Positions 33,338 to 43,774 of a stretch of DNA of 56,863 bases are shown here, piece after piece. The first letter of the stretch is position 1; each line of letters opens with the position of its first letter. The notes below the pieces were generated by a model. The model was not told where the DNA came from. It saw nothing but the letters and a program-made list of their open reading frames with translations, and did no database searches. The stretch covers positions 1 to 56,863 of the forward strand of contig JBKPNX010000207.1 of NCBI GenBank assembly GCA_046732855.1. Direction: 5' to 3'. The translations under genes were made by a program, and so were the position numbers. The DNA comes from JBKPNX01 sp046732855 (GTDB taxonomy: Bacteria; Pseudomonadota; Alphaproteobacteria; Geminicoccales; Geminicoccaceae).

Positions 33338-33451
33338 GGCCGGGTTGTCGAGGAGCCTGTCGACCAGGCCGTCCCACGGTCGGGCGGCTGGTCGGCCGGC
33401 CGCCGCGGGCGGGGCCGAGTCTTCCCGTGTGATGACCAGGCCCTCCGGCGA

Positions 33452-35035
<1,584 letters not shown>

Positions 35036-35442
35036 GAGATATGCCGGGGCGCCTTTTCACCCTCGCTCCAGACGCTCTCCCACCCCCGATCCGCACCCGA
35101 AGATCGCCCCTCGGCACCCAAGCGCGCATCGGCACGCACGTTTGGCTGGACACTGGTCGCGAGGCTCCCTTGCGTAAGAGCTCGTGTCGCGCCTGCCGAT
35201 CACTTGAACTGGTTGCTCGTGATGTGTCAACGACTCACGACTGTCGCTCCGAAGTCGCGTGCCGGAACGCGTGCGCTGCTCGTTGCTTGGCAGAGTACGC
35301 CCGTCCGCTTCGCGCCGGAGCGGGACGTAAGATCGCCTCTGGCTGACCCCGAGATGGCGGTCACGGTAACGCTGGACTTGATGGCGGGCGGCGCCGAGGC
35401 GATCGTCGAGTGTGTCCTCAGCCTTTCGCCGGTATGCACTCG
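35036..35442. other. Intergenic region, promoter side of the hydantoinase operon and xth
   Basis: This 407-bp divergent spacer has no motif-bearing frame. It should contain the promoters of the ABC/hydantoinase operon (minus) and xth (plus). I looked for guanidine-type or other riboswitch cores in front of the operon and saw none. Confidence 0.4.
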
Positions 35443-36213
35443 ATGAAGATCGCGACCTTCAACATCAACAACGTCGTCCGCCGGCTGCCGAACCTGCTCG
35501 AATGGCTGCGCGCGGCGGCGCCGGACGTCGTCTGCCTGCAGGAGCTGAAGGTGACCGACGCGAGCTTCCCCGAAGCCGCCATAGGGGATGCCGGCTACCA
35601 CGCGGTCTGGCGGGGTCAGAGAAGCTGGAACGGCGTCGCGATCCTGGCAAGGAAACGAAAGCCAGTCGTGGTGCGGGACGAGCTGCCCGGCGATCCCATG
35701 GACGCGCAGAGCCGCTATCTCGAGGCGGCCGTCGACGGCGTGCTGATCGCCTGCATCTACCTGCCGAACGGCAACCCGCAGCCGGGCCCGAAGTTCGACT
35801 ACAAGCTGGCGTGGTTCGACCGGCTGATCGCCCATGGGGCCGAGCTCCACGCCGCGGGCGTGCCGGCCGTGCTTGCCGGCGACTACAACGTCGTCCCGAC
35901 CGATCAGGACATCTACGCGACCAAGTCCTGGGCCAACGATGCGCTGCTGCAGCCGGCGAGTCGGGCGGCGTTCCGGCGCCTCCTGGACCAGGGCTGGACG
36001 GATGCGATCCGCACGCTCCATCCGTCGGAGCCGATGTACACGTTCTGGCACTACATGCGGAACCGCTGGGAGCGGAACGCCGGTCTGCGCATCGACCATC
36101 TCCTGCTGAGCCCGCCAGTGGCAAGCCGCCTCGTGCAGGCCGGGGTCGATCACCACGTCCGAGGTCAGGTCGACGCCAGTGACCACGCGCCGGCTTGGAT
36201 CGTGCTCCGCTGA
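35443..36213 (+). CDS. xth: Exodeoxyribonuclease III
   Basis: The protein has 256 residues of the exonuclease-endonuclease-phosphatase fold. Motifs are MKIATFNINNVVRRLPNL, VVCLQELKVTD (metal Glu), GVAILARK, IYLPNGNP, VLAGDYNVVPTDQD (catalytic Asp/Asn), LRIDHLLLSP and DHAPAWIVL (terminal Asp-His). It acts at abasic sites and on 3' ends in base-excision repair. The ATG at 35443 (MKIATFN) is the family start. A short homologous fragment is found at 26304, on the same strand. Confidence 0.93.
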   Translation: MKIATFNINNVVRRLPNLLEWLRAAAPDVVCLQELKVTDASFPEAAIGDAGYHAVWRGQRSWNGVAILARKRKPVVVRDELPGDPMDAQSRYLEAAVDGVLIACIYLPNGNPQPGPKFDYKLAWFDRLIAHGAELHAAGVPAVLAGDYNVVPTDQDIYATKSWANDALLQPASRAAFRRLLDQGWTDAIRTLHPSEPMYTFWHYMRNRWERNAGLRIDHLLLSPPVASRLVQAGVDHHVRGQVDASDHAPAWIVLR

Positions 36214-36390
36214 GCAAGCTCGCTGCACATATTTGACCTGAGCGGGATTCGGGACCAACCCGCGTGCCCGCCCCAGCGATTACTCCAGATGGCCGGGCTA
36301 GCGGCCCAGGGTAAGCTGGAACCGACGGATCCAAATCGGCTGGCGTTAATGCCGGGCTTGCGGCCGCGCGGTTCCGCCCGCTCAGCAGAT

Positions 36391-36864
36391 TCAGATGGCC
36401 TCGCCGATGGGCAGGGGCGGCGATACCGCGGTGGTCATCCATGCACCGGCATTCTCGCCGCCGGCCACTTTCGCGACGCTCCATCGATAACCGACGACCT
36501 CGCCCGTCGGGCTGGTCACGGTCACCGCGAAGTCGACCTGATCGTCGGTGGCCAGGACCTCCCTGATTTCGTGCGAGCGGTGGCCCAGCAGGATCTGGTA
36601 CAGCGGGCCCTTGATCATCTGCGCGAAACGCTCCAGCGGGCCGGTCACCCGCTTGTTGTCGGGGTGGGCGAAGGCCCAGGTCTGCGCGATACCCGCATCG
36701 GTTTCGGGCGTATCGTTCGTCTGCAGCGCGTTCAGCTGAATCGCGACGACTTCTGCCGGCGACAAAGCAGGGTCGGGTTTCAGGAGGCCGGCCGCCCACG
36801 ATGGCGCCACAACCACCAGTAAAGCCACAGCAACCAGGCTCGATCGCACGATCATCTTCCTCAT
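36391..36864 (-). CDS. Exported DUF4864 protein
   Basis: The protein has 157 residues from the ATG at 36864. The signal peptide is MIVRSSLVAVALLVVVAPSW and ends AA. The mature part has LSPAEVVAIQLNALQTNDTP, GIAQTWAFAHPDNKRVTGPL, and VVGYRWSVAK, which match the DUF4864 family of periplasmic proteins with unknown function. It is divergent to the cupin gene downstream and has no operon partner. Confidence 0.8.
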   Translation of the reverse strand: MRKMIVRSSLVAVALLVVVAPSWAAGLLKPDPALSPAEVVAIQLNALQTNDTPETDAGIAQTWAFAHPDNKRVTGPLERFAQMIKGPLYQILLGHRSHEIREVLATDDQVDFAVTVTSPTGEVVGYRWSVAKVAGGENAGAWMTTAVSPPLPIGEAI

Positions 36865-37118
36865 CGCTGAGACCAACAGGGCATGCCCGCTGGCTAAGGG
36901 TAGGGCGCCGCCGCGCAGCGACGAGCCATTTTGCCACGATCGTGGTCAGCTGTGATCAGCGATGCGCCTGAGGAGATGCTATTTCCATGGTGTAAGCTCG
37001 ACGAGGGCTCCGGTCGTGTCGAGGACGCTCGGACGCGGCCGTAGGATCAAGCCTTCGCATTGCCGCCGCGAAGCGCGGCGCTATGGTTGCGCCGCGCCGT
37101 CCAGATCGGAGGTTCACC

Positions 37119-37598
37119 ATGAAAATCACACTGCCTGTGCTGATTGCTTTCATCGCCGTCGCGAGTGTCGCTGCTACGGCCCCGGCCGCCGCGATGGATC
37201 CGCACACGATCGTCGCGCCGCAGGAAATCAAGTGGGGCCCCGCGCCCGCCGTGCTGCCGCCCGGGGCAGAGGCGGCGGTGCTGTTCGGTGATCCGGGCAA
37301 GGAGGGCTTGTTCGCGCTCCGGCTCAAGTTGCCGGCGGGCTACAGCGTGCCTCCGCACATGCACCCGGTCGACGAGGTCGTCACCGTGATCTCCGGGACG
37401 TTCAATCTGGGCACGGGCGAGACCGCCGATCAGAGCCAGGCACAGCCCTTGCCCGCGGGCAGTTTCTTCGCCCTGCCCCCGGGGATGGCGCACTATGTCT
37501 TCATCGACGAAGAGACGGTGATCCAGATCAACACCGTCGGCCCGTGGGGACTCACGTACGTCAACCCCGAGGACGACCCGCGCCAGAAGTCGCAGTAG
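37119..37598 (+). CDS. Exported cupin protein
   Basis: The protein has 159 residues. The signal peptide is MKITLPVLIAFIAVASVAAT, ending AAAM. The cupin barrel has SVPPHMHPVDEVVTVISG (motif 1: His-x-His and Glu) and FFALPPGMAHYVFIDEE (motif 2: His), so the metal site is complete. The ATG at 37119 is supported by a GGAGG site; the longer frame to 37083 lacks one. The role is unknown; a periplasmic metal-dependent cupin of the ChrR/DUF4437-like kind is likely. A clean terminator follows. Confidence 0.85.
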   Translation: MKITLPVLIAFIAVASVAATAPAAAMDPHTIVAPQEIKWGPAPAVLPPGAEAAVLFGDPGKEGLFALRLKLPAGYSVPPHMHPVDEVVTVISGTFNLGTGETADQSQAQPLPAGSFFALPPGMAHYVFIDEETVIQINTVGPWGLTYVNPEDDPRQKSQ

Positions 37599-37614
37599 CC
37601 CGCTTCGTGACGGA

Positions 37615-37645
37615 CGAAAGGGCGGCCCGACCGCCCTTTCGTTTT
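37615..37645 (+). terminator. Rho-independent terminator of the exported cupin gene
   Basis: The 11-bp perfect stem CGAAAGGGCGG (37615-37625) pairs with CCGCCCTTTCG (37631-37641), with loop CCCGA. TTTT follows at 37642-37645. Confidence 0.88.
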
Positions 37646-37735
37646 GGGGTCCGACCGGCGGAACGCGACGTCCGAGCCTACAGTCGTTGTTTCGCGCCCT
37701 CGTGACGCTGGCCTTCCGAGGAGTTGGCTTCACTG

Positions 37736-38269
37736 ATGCCCGACATCATCCGGCCATGCACCGATCAGGATCTTGAGGAAATTCTCGAGGTGATCAACGA
37801 TGCGGCGCGGGTTTACGAAGGGGTCATCCCCGATGACCGTTACCAGCACCCCTACATGCCGGCCGCGGAGCTGACGCGTGAGACCGAGCATGGGGTCCGG
37901 TTCTGGGGCTTCGAGCAAGACGGACGGCTGCTTGGCGTGATGGGCCTGCAAGATGTCGACGACGTCACGCTGATCCGCCACGCCTATGTCCGGACCACGC
38001 ACCGCCGGCGCGGCATTGGTGGCCGGCTGTTGCAGGACCTGCGCTCCAAAGCCACACGATCCCTGCTCGTCGGCACATGGGCAGCAGCCGCCTGGGCGAT
38101 CGAGTTCTATTGCCGGCATGGGTTCGAGATGGTGCCGCGGGACCAAGCGCGGCTGTTGCTGCGCCGCTACTGGTCCATCCCCGAGCGCCAGATCGAGACC
38201 TCGGTCGTGCTGGCCGAGAAAGGCTGGCCAAGTCAGGCCGATTGCGCCGTCAGGTCTGCAGAAGACTAA
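37736..38269 (+). CDS. GNAT-family N-acetyltransferase
   Basis: The protein has 177 residues. The GNAT acetyl-CoA motif RTTHRRRGIGGRLLQDLR (Arg-x-x-Gly-x-Gly/Ala pattern) is intact. Strands before it are RFWGFEQDGRLLGVMGLQD and LIRHAYV, and the C-terminal strand is AIEFYCRHGFEMV. It transfers an acetyl group from acetyl-CoA to an amine; the target is unknown. The ATG at 37736 is 12 bases after a GAGGAG site; a TTG at 37724 is too close to that site. Confidence 0.87.
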   Translation: MPDIIRPCTDQDLEEILEVINDAARVYEGVIPDDRYQHPYMPAAELTRETEHGVRFWGFEQDGRLLGVMGLQDVDDVTLIRHAYVRTTHRRRGIGGRLLQDLRSKATRSLLVGTWAAAAWAIEFYCRHGFEMVPRDQARLLLRRYWSIPERQIETSVVLAEKGWPSQADCAVRSAED

Positions 38270-38526
38270 CGCCTGCTGACGAGACGGCGACCGGTCGGTT
38301 CGATCATCGTGCCGCGCATACTGGCTACCTATTCATCGCCCGGCGGGGTTTTCGCCGCAACTCCTCGAACGAGGACGAGCCGGTCGCCGAGAACGCTATG
38401 GTCTCAGCCATGAAGGGCAGCCGAAGAGTAGCGAGACACCGGCGCGCCGCCCGCGCCGGCAAGGAGGCCGAGTTTCCGGCACCGCACCTTGGGAGACGAT
38501 GGCTGCCCCAAGCGCTCGCAAACGAA
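38270..38526. other. Intergenic region, no gene seen
   Basis: This is the convergent spacer between the GNAT gene (plus) and the Bax-inhibitor gene (minus); together with the terminator it spans 308 bp. No coding motif. Confidence 0.4.
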
Positions 38527-38554
38527 AGGCCCGCGGGCAGCCACCCACGGGCCT
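38527..38554 (-). terminator. Probable terminator of the Bax-inhibitor-1 gene
   Basis: On the minus strand AGGCCCGTGGG pairs with CCCGCGGGCCT with one mismatch, loop of six. The stem ends in TTTCGTTT, a weak U-tract. It starts 24 bp after the stop codon. Confidence 0.6.
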
Positions 38555-38577
38555 GGTCGGGTCAGCGTTGCTCGAAC

Positions 38578-39294
38578 TTACTGGCGCTGCGTGCCGAACA
38601 GCTGCAGCAGCATCACGAATAGGTTGATGAAGTCCAGGTACAGGTTGAGCGCACCTCTGATCGCCTTCCGGGTCACGACGTCGGCGGCGTCCATCTCGTA
38701 GTACATCTCTTTGATGCGCTGGGTGTCGTAGGCGGTAAGGCCGGTGAACACGAGGACGCCGATCACGCTGACCGCGAACTGCAGGGCGGAGCTGCCCACG
38801 AACAGGTTGACCAGCGACGCGATGATGATGCCGATCAGGCCCATTAACAGGAACGAGCCCCAGCCCGACAGGTCGCGCTTGGTGGTGTAACCATAGAGGC
38901 TCATCGCGCCGAAGGTGCCCGCCGTGATGAAGAACACGCGCGCGATGCTCTCGTAGGTGAACACCAGGAAGATGCTGGCCATGGACAGGCCCATGACCGC
39001 GGCGAACAGCCAGAAGGTCAGCTGGGCCGCGCTCACGCTCATATTGTGAATCCGCGCGCTGAGAAAAAGTACGAAACCGAGCGGCGCCAGCATCACCGCC
39101 CACTTGAGCGGCGTGGTGAAGATCGGTACGTACAGCGCTGGGGTCGCCGCAACCAGGAACGCGACCGCCCCGGTGATCGCGAGGCCGAGGCCCATATAGT
39201 TGTAGACCTGCAGCATGTAGCTGCGCAGGCCCTCGTCGATCCGTTCGACGCCAACCTGGGCCTGGGCGAGGCGAGGCTCAGGGACGAATGCCAT
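38578..39294 (-). CDS. Bax inhibitor-1/YccA family membrane protein
   Basis: The protein has 238 residues from the ATG at 39294 with an AAGGAAG site. It begins MAFVPEPRLAQAQVGVERID and has seven membrane segments, among them GLGLAITGAVAFLVAATPAL, LAPLGFVLFLSA and LLMGLIGIIIASLVNLFVG. The C-terminal family motif is LTAYDTQRIKEMYYE and LNLYLDFINLFVMLLQLFG. The family is linked to calcium leak and membrane stress; its bacterial role is poorly known. Monocistronic. Confidence 0.92.
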   Translation of the reverse strand: MAFVPEPRLAQAQVGVERIDEGLRSYMLQVYNYMGLGLAITGAVAFLVAATPALYVPIFTTPLKWAVMLAPLGFVLFLSARIHNMSVSAAQLTFWLFAAVMGLSMASIFLVFTYESIARVFFITAGTFGAMSLYGYTTKRDLSGWGSFLLMGLIGIIIASLVNLFVGSSALQFAVSVIGVLVFTGLTAYDTQRIKEMYYEMDAADVVTRKAIRGALNLYLDFINLFVMLLQLFGTQRQ

Positions 39295-39500
39295 GGGTGC
39301 TTCCTTTCGCTCCAACTCGTTCAAGCGCGGCCGTGCGACGCCGCGCGCCGCACTTCGTTTGAACATATGGGAAAACTGCGGGTCCCTTCAAGCATGAACC
39401 GGCGGGCAGACACGTACCGGCGGCATCTGGTGCGGCGTGGCGTTGAAGCCACGAGCGCGGTCAGGCGCGGCGGGGCCCTGATGACCGCTGACGCGGCGGC

Positions 39501-40337
39501 GTGCGCTCGGTGACCACTCCGGCCGTGTCCGCAGCGGGCAAGGTCGCGCTGGTCACCGGCGGCGCGCGCGGCATCGGCGCCGCCATCGCCCACGGTCTGC
39601 GCGCGATCGGCGCCAAGGTGGCGGTGCTCGACCTGGACGACGCGGCGCTCGCCACCTGTCCCGCGGACGTGCTGACAGTTCAGGCTGACATCGCCCGCGC
39701 GGCGGACTGCGAGGCGGCCGTCGCCCGGGTGCACGCCAGCTGCGGCGGCCTGGACGTCCTGATCAACAATGCCGGAATCGGGATGAGCACGATCCGCGAG
39801 GATCATTTCGCGCAGCCGGTCCGGCTGTTGGAGATCACGCCCGACCACTGGCGGCGGATGTTCGAGGTCAACTGCATGGGCGCGTTCCTCATGATGCGCG
39901 CCGCGGTGCCGGCGATGGTCGCCCGGGGCTGGGGCCGCATCGTGAACGTGACCACCAGCTTCTTCACCATGCTGAACGAAGGCTTTGCGCCCTATGGTCC
40001 GGCGAAGGCGGCGCTCGAGGCGGCTTCGGCGATCTGGGCGAAGGAGTTCCAGGACACCGGCGTGACGGTCAACGTCCTGATCCCGGGCGGCCCGACCGAC
40101 ACCCGGATGGTGCCGGCCGCGGCGCCGTTCGCGCGCAGCGCGATGATCCCGCCGGCGGCGATGGCGCCGCCTGCGCAGTGGCTCGCCTCGGCCGGCTCGG
40201 ACGGGGTGACGGGACGGCGCTTCGTCGCGGGGCTGTGGGATCCGGCGCTGCCGCCCGAGCAGGCGGCCGCGGCCGCGGGCGCGCCAATCGCCTGGCCCGC
40301 GCTGACCAGCCAGGGTCGGGTGTGGCCCGGGCGCTGA
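39501..40337 (+). CDS. Short-chain dehydrogenase/reductase
   Basis: The protein has 278 residues. The NAD(P) motif is ALVTGGARGIGAAIA, then LINNAGIGMS, and the active site is RIVNVTTSFFTML with YGPAKAALEAA (Tyr-x-x-x-Lys). The serine position in the catalytic tetrad reads TTSFF, acceptable for this family. The C-terminal part is variable and sets the substrate, which is not identifiable. Start is a GTG at 39501 or 39510, neither with a good ribosome-binding site. It lies 47 bp before a cupin gene on the same strand, with which it may be co-transcribed. Confidence 0.86.
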   Translation: MRSVTTPAVSAAGKVALVTGGARGIGAAIAHGLRAIGAKVAVLDLDDAALATCPADVLTVQADIARAADCEAAVARVHASCGGLDVLINNAGIGMSTIREDHFAQPVRLLEITPDHWRRMFEVNCMGAFLMMRAAVPAMVARGWGRIVNVTTSFFTMLNEGFAPYGPAKAALEAASAIWAKEFQDTGVTVNVLIPGGPTDTRMVPAAAPFARSAMIPPAAMAPPAQWLASAGSDGVTGRRFVAGLWDPALPPEQAAAAAGAPIAWPALTSQGRVWPGR

Positions 40338-40384
40338 AGTCCGGATAGATTACCCGTCCTTCACGGCGCAAGGGAGCATCAGGG

Positions 40385-40816
40385 ATGGCCACGGCCGCAA
40401 CCGCCAGCAAGACCGCACAGCCGCTCGACCCCGGCTTCCCCAAAGGGCGCTTTGGCCTCGTCAAAGCGAAGGATGCCGACTGGCAGGTCGGGCTGCGCGC
40501 GCATTTCGCCTATCGTGATCTCGGCATCGCCGCGGCGACCGATGGCAAGGTGCTCGCCCAGGTGATCCGCGCCCGGCAGCCCTGCGACGGGCCCGGCGAC
40601 GAGCACACGCACGATCTCGATTTCCAGATGGTGTACGTGCTCAAGGGCTGGATGCGCACCTCCTTCGAAGGCATCGGCGAGCGCACGCTCGACGCGGGTG
40701 ACTGCATGTACCAGGAGCCCGGCATCAGGCACCGCGTGCTCGACTATTCCGCCGACCTCGAGGTGCTCGAGATCACTATCCCGGCCGACTTCGAGACCGC
40801 CACCGTCGCGCCCTAG
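40385..40816 (+). CDS. Cupin-domain protein
   Basis: The protein has 143 residues. The barrel has GDEHTHDLDFQMVYVLKGWM (motif 1: His-x-His and a Gln/Asp-containing strand) and YQEPGIRHRVLDYSADLEVL (motif 2: His). There is no signal peptide. It follows the SDR gene closely, so both may act on one metabolite. Function is not resolved. Confidence 0.82.
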   Translation: MATAATASKTAQPLDPGFPKGRFGLVKAKDADWQVGLRAHFAYRDLGIAAATDGKVLAQVIRARQPCDGPGDEHTHDLDFQMVYVLKGWMRTSFEGIGERTLDAGDCMYQEPGIRHRVLDYSADLEVLEITIPADFETATVAP

Positions 40817-41197
40817 ATCGCCACCTCGCGCGGGCCTGAGCTCGAAGGCTCTGCCGGTGGCCGAGGGCGCCTGCTTGCAACCGATTTGGCTGAGCGAGCT
40901 CATTTCGTGTCATGCTGATGGTTGACGCGCCCAGCTACGGGATCTTCTGCCAATCCACGTCCGGGCCGAGACCTGCTACCTTACCAACTCACGTCCGGAC
41001 CCGCGACCGGCTCGCGCGGGCTCGCGGCTGGTTCATAGAGGATTTCGGTCCGTTGACTTGAGAACGCGACGGACTGCTCGACGAGCTGTGCTGACGACGC
41101 CGGGCGGCGCAACCGTTCGTCCGGGAGGGGATCTTCCTCTGGTCGGGCGCGCACGATAATTTCGCCTGACGCGACGGGGCATCGGCGGGAGGCGGCG
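40817..41197. other. Intergenic region upstream of ubiD, no gene seen
   Basis: A short repeat, CACGTCCGG, occurs at about 40958 and again near 40987, before TTGACT at 41054. I see no convincing -10 element, so the ubiD promoter is not placed. Confidence 0.4.
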
Positions 41198-42577
41198 ATG
41201 GCGCGGGCGGATCTGGGCGATCTCGGTCTGATCATCGAGCGTCTGGAGCAGCGCGGGCGGTTGATTCGCGTGAAGTCGGAGGTCGATCCGGTGCACGATC
41301 TGGCTGGCGTCGCCGCCAAGCTCGAGGGCCGGCCGGCCGCCATGCTGTTCGAGCGCGTCAAGGGCCACGAGGCGCCGGTGTTCACCGGGCTTTACTGGTC
41401 GCGCGCGCTGCTCGCGGATCTTCTCGAGCAGCCCGAGAAGCAGCTGCCGGCCTACGTCTCCGGCTGCATCAAGGAATGGCAGCAGAAACCGATGCCGCCG
41501 GTCATCGTCGAGCACGGTCCCGTGCTCGAGGTCACCGAGAACCGGGTCGATCTGACGAGGCTGCCGATCCCGACCCACGCGTTGCAGGACGGCGGCCCCT
41601 ACTTCGATGCCGCGGTGGTAATCGCCAAGGACCCCGAGACGGGGGTGCGCAATGCCTCCATCCAGCGGTTCATGGTGGTCGCGAGCGACCGGATGAACAT
41701 CAACATCGATGCCGGCCGCCACCTCGAGACCTACCTCGCGAAGGCGGCGCGGCGGGGCCAGTCCCTGCTGTTCACGCTGAACGTCGGAGTGGGGCCGGGG
41801 GTGCACTTCGCCGCCGCGACTCCCTCGGAAGCGGCGCCGATCGACACCGACGAGCTCGGCATCGCGAGCGCGTTCCAGGGCGCGCCCCTGGAGCTCGTGC
41901 CGAGCACCCGGTCGGACGTCGAGATGATCGCGCACGCGATGTACGCGCTGGAATGCGAGATGATCCCAGGCGAGGTCGACGACGAAGGACCGTTTGCCGA
42001 GGTCACCGGGTACTACGCGAAGCGGGCGCCGCGCCCGGTGGTCCACGTCAGGGCGATTCACCACCGCAAAGAGCCGGTGTTCCAGACCATCCTCTCGGGA
42101 GTGGAGGTGTGGAACTCGGTCGGCCTGCTCGGCGAGGCAAACGTGCTGGCGCTGGTCGAGCGCCAGGTGCCCGGCGTCAAGGACGTGTTCTTCAGCCACG
42201 GCGGCTGCGGCTTCTATCACTGCGTCGTCGCGATGCGGCCGGTGCGCGCGGGCTGGTCGAAGCAGGCGATCATGGCAACCTTCGCCGCGTTCCCGCCGCT
42301 CAAGATGGTCACCGTGGTCGACGACGACGTCGACATCCGCAATCCGATCGACGTGGAATGGGCGATGACCACCCGGCTCGATCCGCTGACCGGGGTGATC
42401 ACCATCCCCGAGTGCTTCGGCCACGGCCTCAACCCGAGCTTTCCGGACTACCGGGGGACCAAGATCGGCTTCGACTGCACGCGGCCCTGCCCGTACACCT
42501 CGGACTACGACCGGGCCGCCTACAAGGAGGTGTCGCTGGACGATTACGACCTGGCCGGCGGCGGTGTGACCTCATGA
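41198..42577 (+). CDS. ubiD: UbiD-family prenylated-FMN decarboxylase
   Basis: The protein has 459 residues. It has LGLIIERLEQRGRLIRVKSE, LPIPTHALQDGGPYFDAAVV, NASIQRFMVVASDRMNINID (prFMN/metal pocket), and the EMIPGEVDDEGPFAEVTGYY segment with the catalytic Glu-Arg-Glu-type residues (E282 region), and HHRKEPVFQTIL. The family reversibly decarboxylates aromatic or alpha,beta-unsaturated acids using the cofactor made by UbiX. A ubiX gene follows in the same direction after 612 bp. It could be a phenolic-acid decarboxylase or the ubiquinone UbiD; the divergent context favours a catabolic role. Confidence 0.9.
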   Translation: MARADLGDLGLIIERLEQRGRLIRVKSEVDPVHDLAGVAAKLEGRPAAMLFERVKGHEAPVFTGLYWSRALLADLLEQPEKQLPAYVSGCIKEWQQKPMPPVIVEHGPVLEVTENRVDLTRLPIPTHALQDGGPYFDAAVVIAKDPETGVRNASIQRFMVVASDRMNINIDAGRHLETYLAKAARRGQSLLFTLNVGVGPGVHFAAATPSEAAPIDTDELGIASAFQGAPLELVPSTRSDVEMIAHAMYALECEMIPGEVDDEGPFAEVTGYYAKRAPRPVVHVRAIHHRKEPVFQTILSGVEVWNSVGLLGEANVLALVERQVPGVKDVFFSHGGCGFYHCVVAMRPVRAGWSKQAIMATFAAFPPLKMVTVVDDDVDIRNPIDVEWAMTTRLDPLTGVITIPECFGHGLNPSFPDYRGTKIGFDCTRPCPYTSDYDRAAYKEVSLDDYDLAGGGVTS

Positions 42578-42620
42578 TGCCGGGTGCTCACGGCTGCAAG
42601 CTAGCCGGCCGCGTGGTGCG

Positions 42621-42726
42621 ATGATCCCGATGCTGGCGACAAGGAGCCCGCGGCGCGGGGGGATGATGCCGATACTGGCGAAAGGAGCCGGCAGGCCGCG
42701 GGCGATGCCACTATGCCGAATGCTGG
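42621..42726. repeat. Degenerate tandem repeat, 42-bp period
   Basis: ATGATCCCGATGCTGGCGA (from 42621) recurs as ATGATGCCGATACTGGCGA (from 42663) and, shortened, as ATGCCGAATGCTGG (from 42713). Each copy is followed by a GGAGCC-type stretch. Confidence 0.7.
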
Positions 42727-42766
42727 ATGGCCTTCCGCCACGCTCGATCATTCTGGCGCCCTGCGG

Positions 42767-42868
42767 CTGCAGCGCCGTCCGTCCGATGCGCCAATTCGGC
42801 GCCACCTTTGGGACTGCAGCGCTGTCCCTCCGGTCCGCCCATGCCGCGCCACTCTGGGGCTGCAGCGC
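42767..42868. repeat. CTGCAGCGC repeats, 46-47-bp period
   Basis: CTGCAGCGC occurs at 42767-42775, 42814-42822 and 42860-42868, each followed by related pyrimidine-rich sequence. With the 42-bp repeats and the inverted repeat below, they fill the ubiD-ubiX spacer (42578-43189), in which no credible gene is seen. Confidence 0.7.
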
Positions 42869-42966
42869 CACGCGCTGCGGGTTCAGTCCCGTCGTGGGTA
42901 CTGCGGCGGCGCGCTTCGATGCATTAAGCAAGATTTAAGCCTCACTCGTTGATTCTTTTCTCGGAT

Positions 42967-43039
42967 GGTCCATGCGACCGTGGGAATCCCGACCGTTCCA
43001 GGCTGGCCTAGCGCGCGGATTCCCAGGGTCGCATGGACC
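42967..43039. repeat. Long inverted repeat, 23-bp arms
   Basis: Arm 42967-42989 (starting GGTCCATGCGACC) is the reverse complement of arm 43017-43039 (ending GTCGCATGGACC) at 22 of 23 positions. The loop is 27 bases. There is no T-tract, and flanking TTTC/TTCG bases are not a clear target-site duplication. It could form a very stable hairpin and resembles REP-like or MITE-like elements. Confidence 0.85.
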
Positions 43040-43189
43040 TTCGAGTGCCGAGATGATAGGGGGCAATGGTTAACGCAGTGTTAAGCCGACGGCGCTGGGG
43101 CTACCCGGGCACGGGATGAGCGGGAGCCGGGCGGATCTGGTCACTGGCGAGTTCCGGATCTCGACACTGGCGAATGGGAGTATTCCGCG

Positions 43190-43774
43190 GTGGGCGCGCA
43201 GGACTGGCGCAGGCGCCTGATCATCGGCATCACTGGCGCGTCGGGCACGATCTATGGCGTGCGCCTGCTCCAGGTCTGCCGCGAGCTCGGCCTCGAGGTG
43301 CACCTGTGCATGAGCAAGGCGGCCGAGCTCACCCTGTCCTACGAGCTCGACATGCGCGCCGCCGAGGTGAGGGCGCTCGCGCACAAGGCGTATGCGCCAA
43401 GCGACGTCGGCGCCGCGATCGCCTCGGGCTCGTTCCGCACCCGCGGCATGATCATCGCGCCGTGCTCGATCCGCACCATGGCCGAGATCGCGACCGGCAC
43501 CACGTCGAGCGCGCTGACCCGCGCCGCCGACGTGGTCCTCAAGGAGCGTCGTCCGCTCGTGCTGATGGTGCGCGAGACCCCGCTCCATGCCGGACACATT
43601 GAGAATCTCCTCAAGCTCGCGCGGCTCGGCGCGGTGGTCGCGCCGCCGGTGCCGGCTTTCTACATCAAGCCCAGGTCGGTTGAGGAGCTGGTCGATCACG
43701 CCGTGGGCCGCGTGCTGGACCTGTTCGACCTCGACACCGATCTGCCCCACCGCTGGCGCGAGGCGGAGAACTGA
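43190..43774 (+). CDS. ubiX: UbiX-family flavin prenyltransferase
   Basis: The protein has 194 residues. The FMN-binding loop RLIIGITGASGTIYGVRLLQ is near the N-terminus, with MIIAPCSIRTMAEIATGTTS and the RRPLVLMVRETPLHAGHIEN loop, which binds the isoprenyl phosphate. It attaches a dimethylallyl group to FMN to make prenylated FMN for UbiD. The GTG start has GGGAG 11 bases upstream. The ubiD gene lies upstream in the same orientation. Confidence 0.93.
   Translation: MGAQDWRRRLIIGITGASGTIYGVRLLQVCRELGLEVHLCMSKAAELTLSYELDMRAAEVRALAHKAYAPSDVGAAIASGSFRTRGMIIAPCSIRTMAEIATGTTSSALTRAADVVLKERRPLVLMVRETPLHAGHIENLLKLARLGAVVAPPVPAFYIKPRSVEELVDHAVGRVLDLFDLDTDLPHRWREAEN

Noticed and set aside
42572..42931. 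119-codon minus-strand frame in the ubiD-ubiX spacer
   Set aside because: Its internal similarity (ASIGIIPPR and ALQPQ units) only mirrors the tandem DNA repeats; there is no start signal and the frame overlaps the ubiD end.
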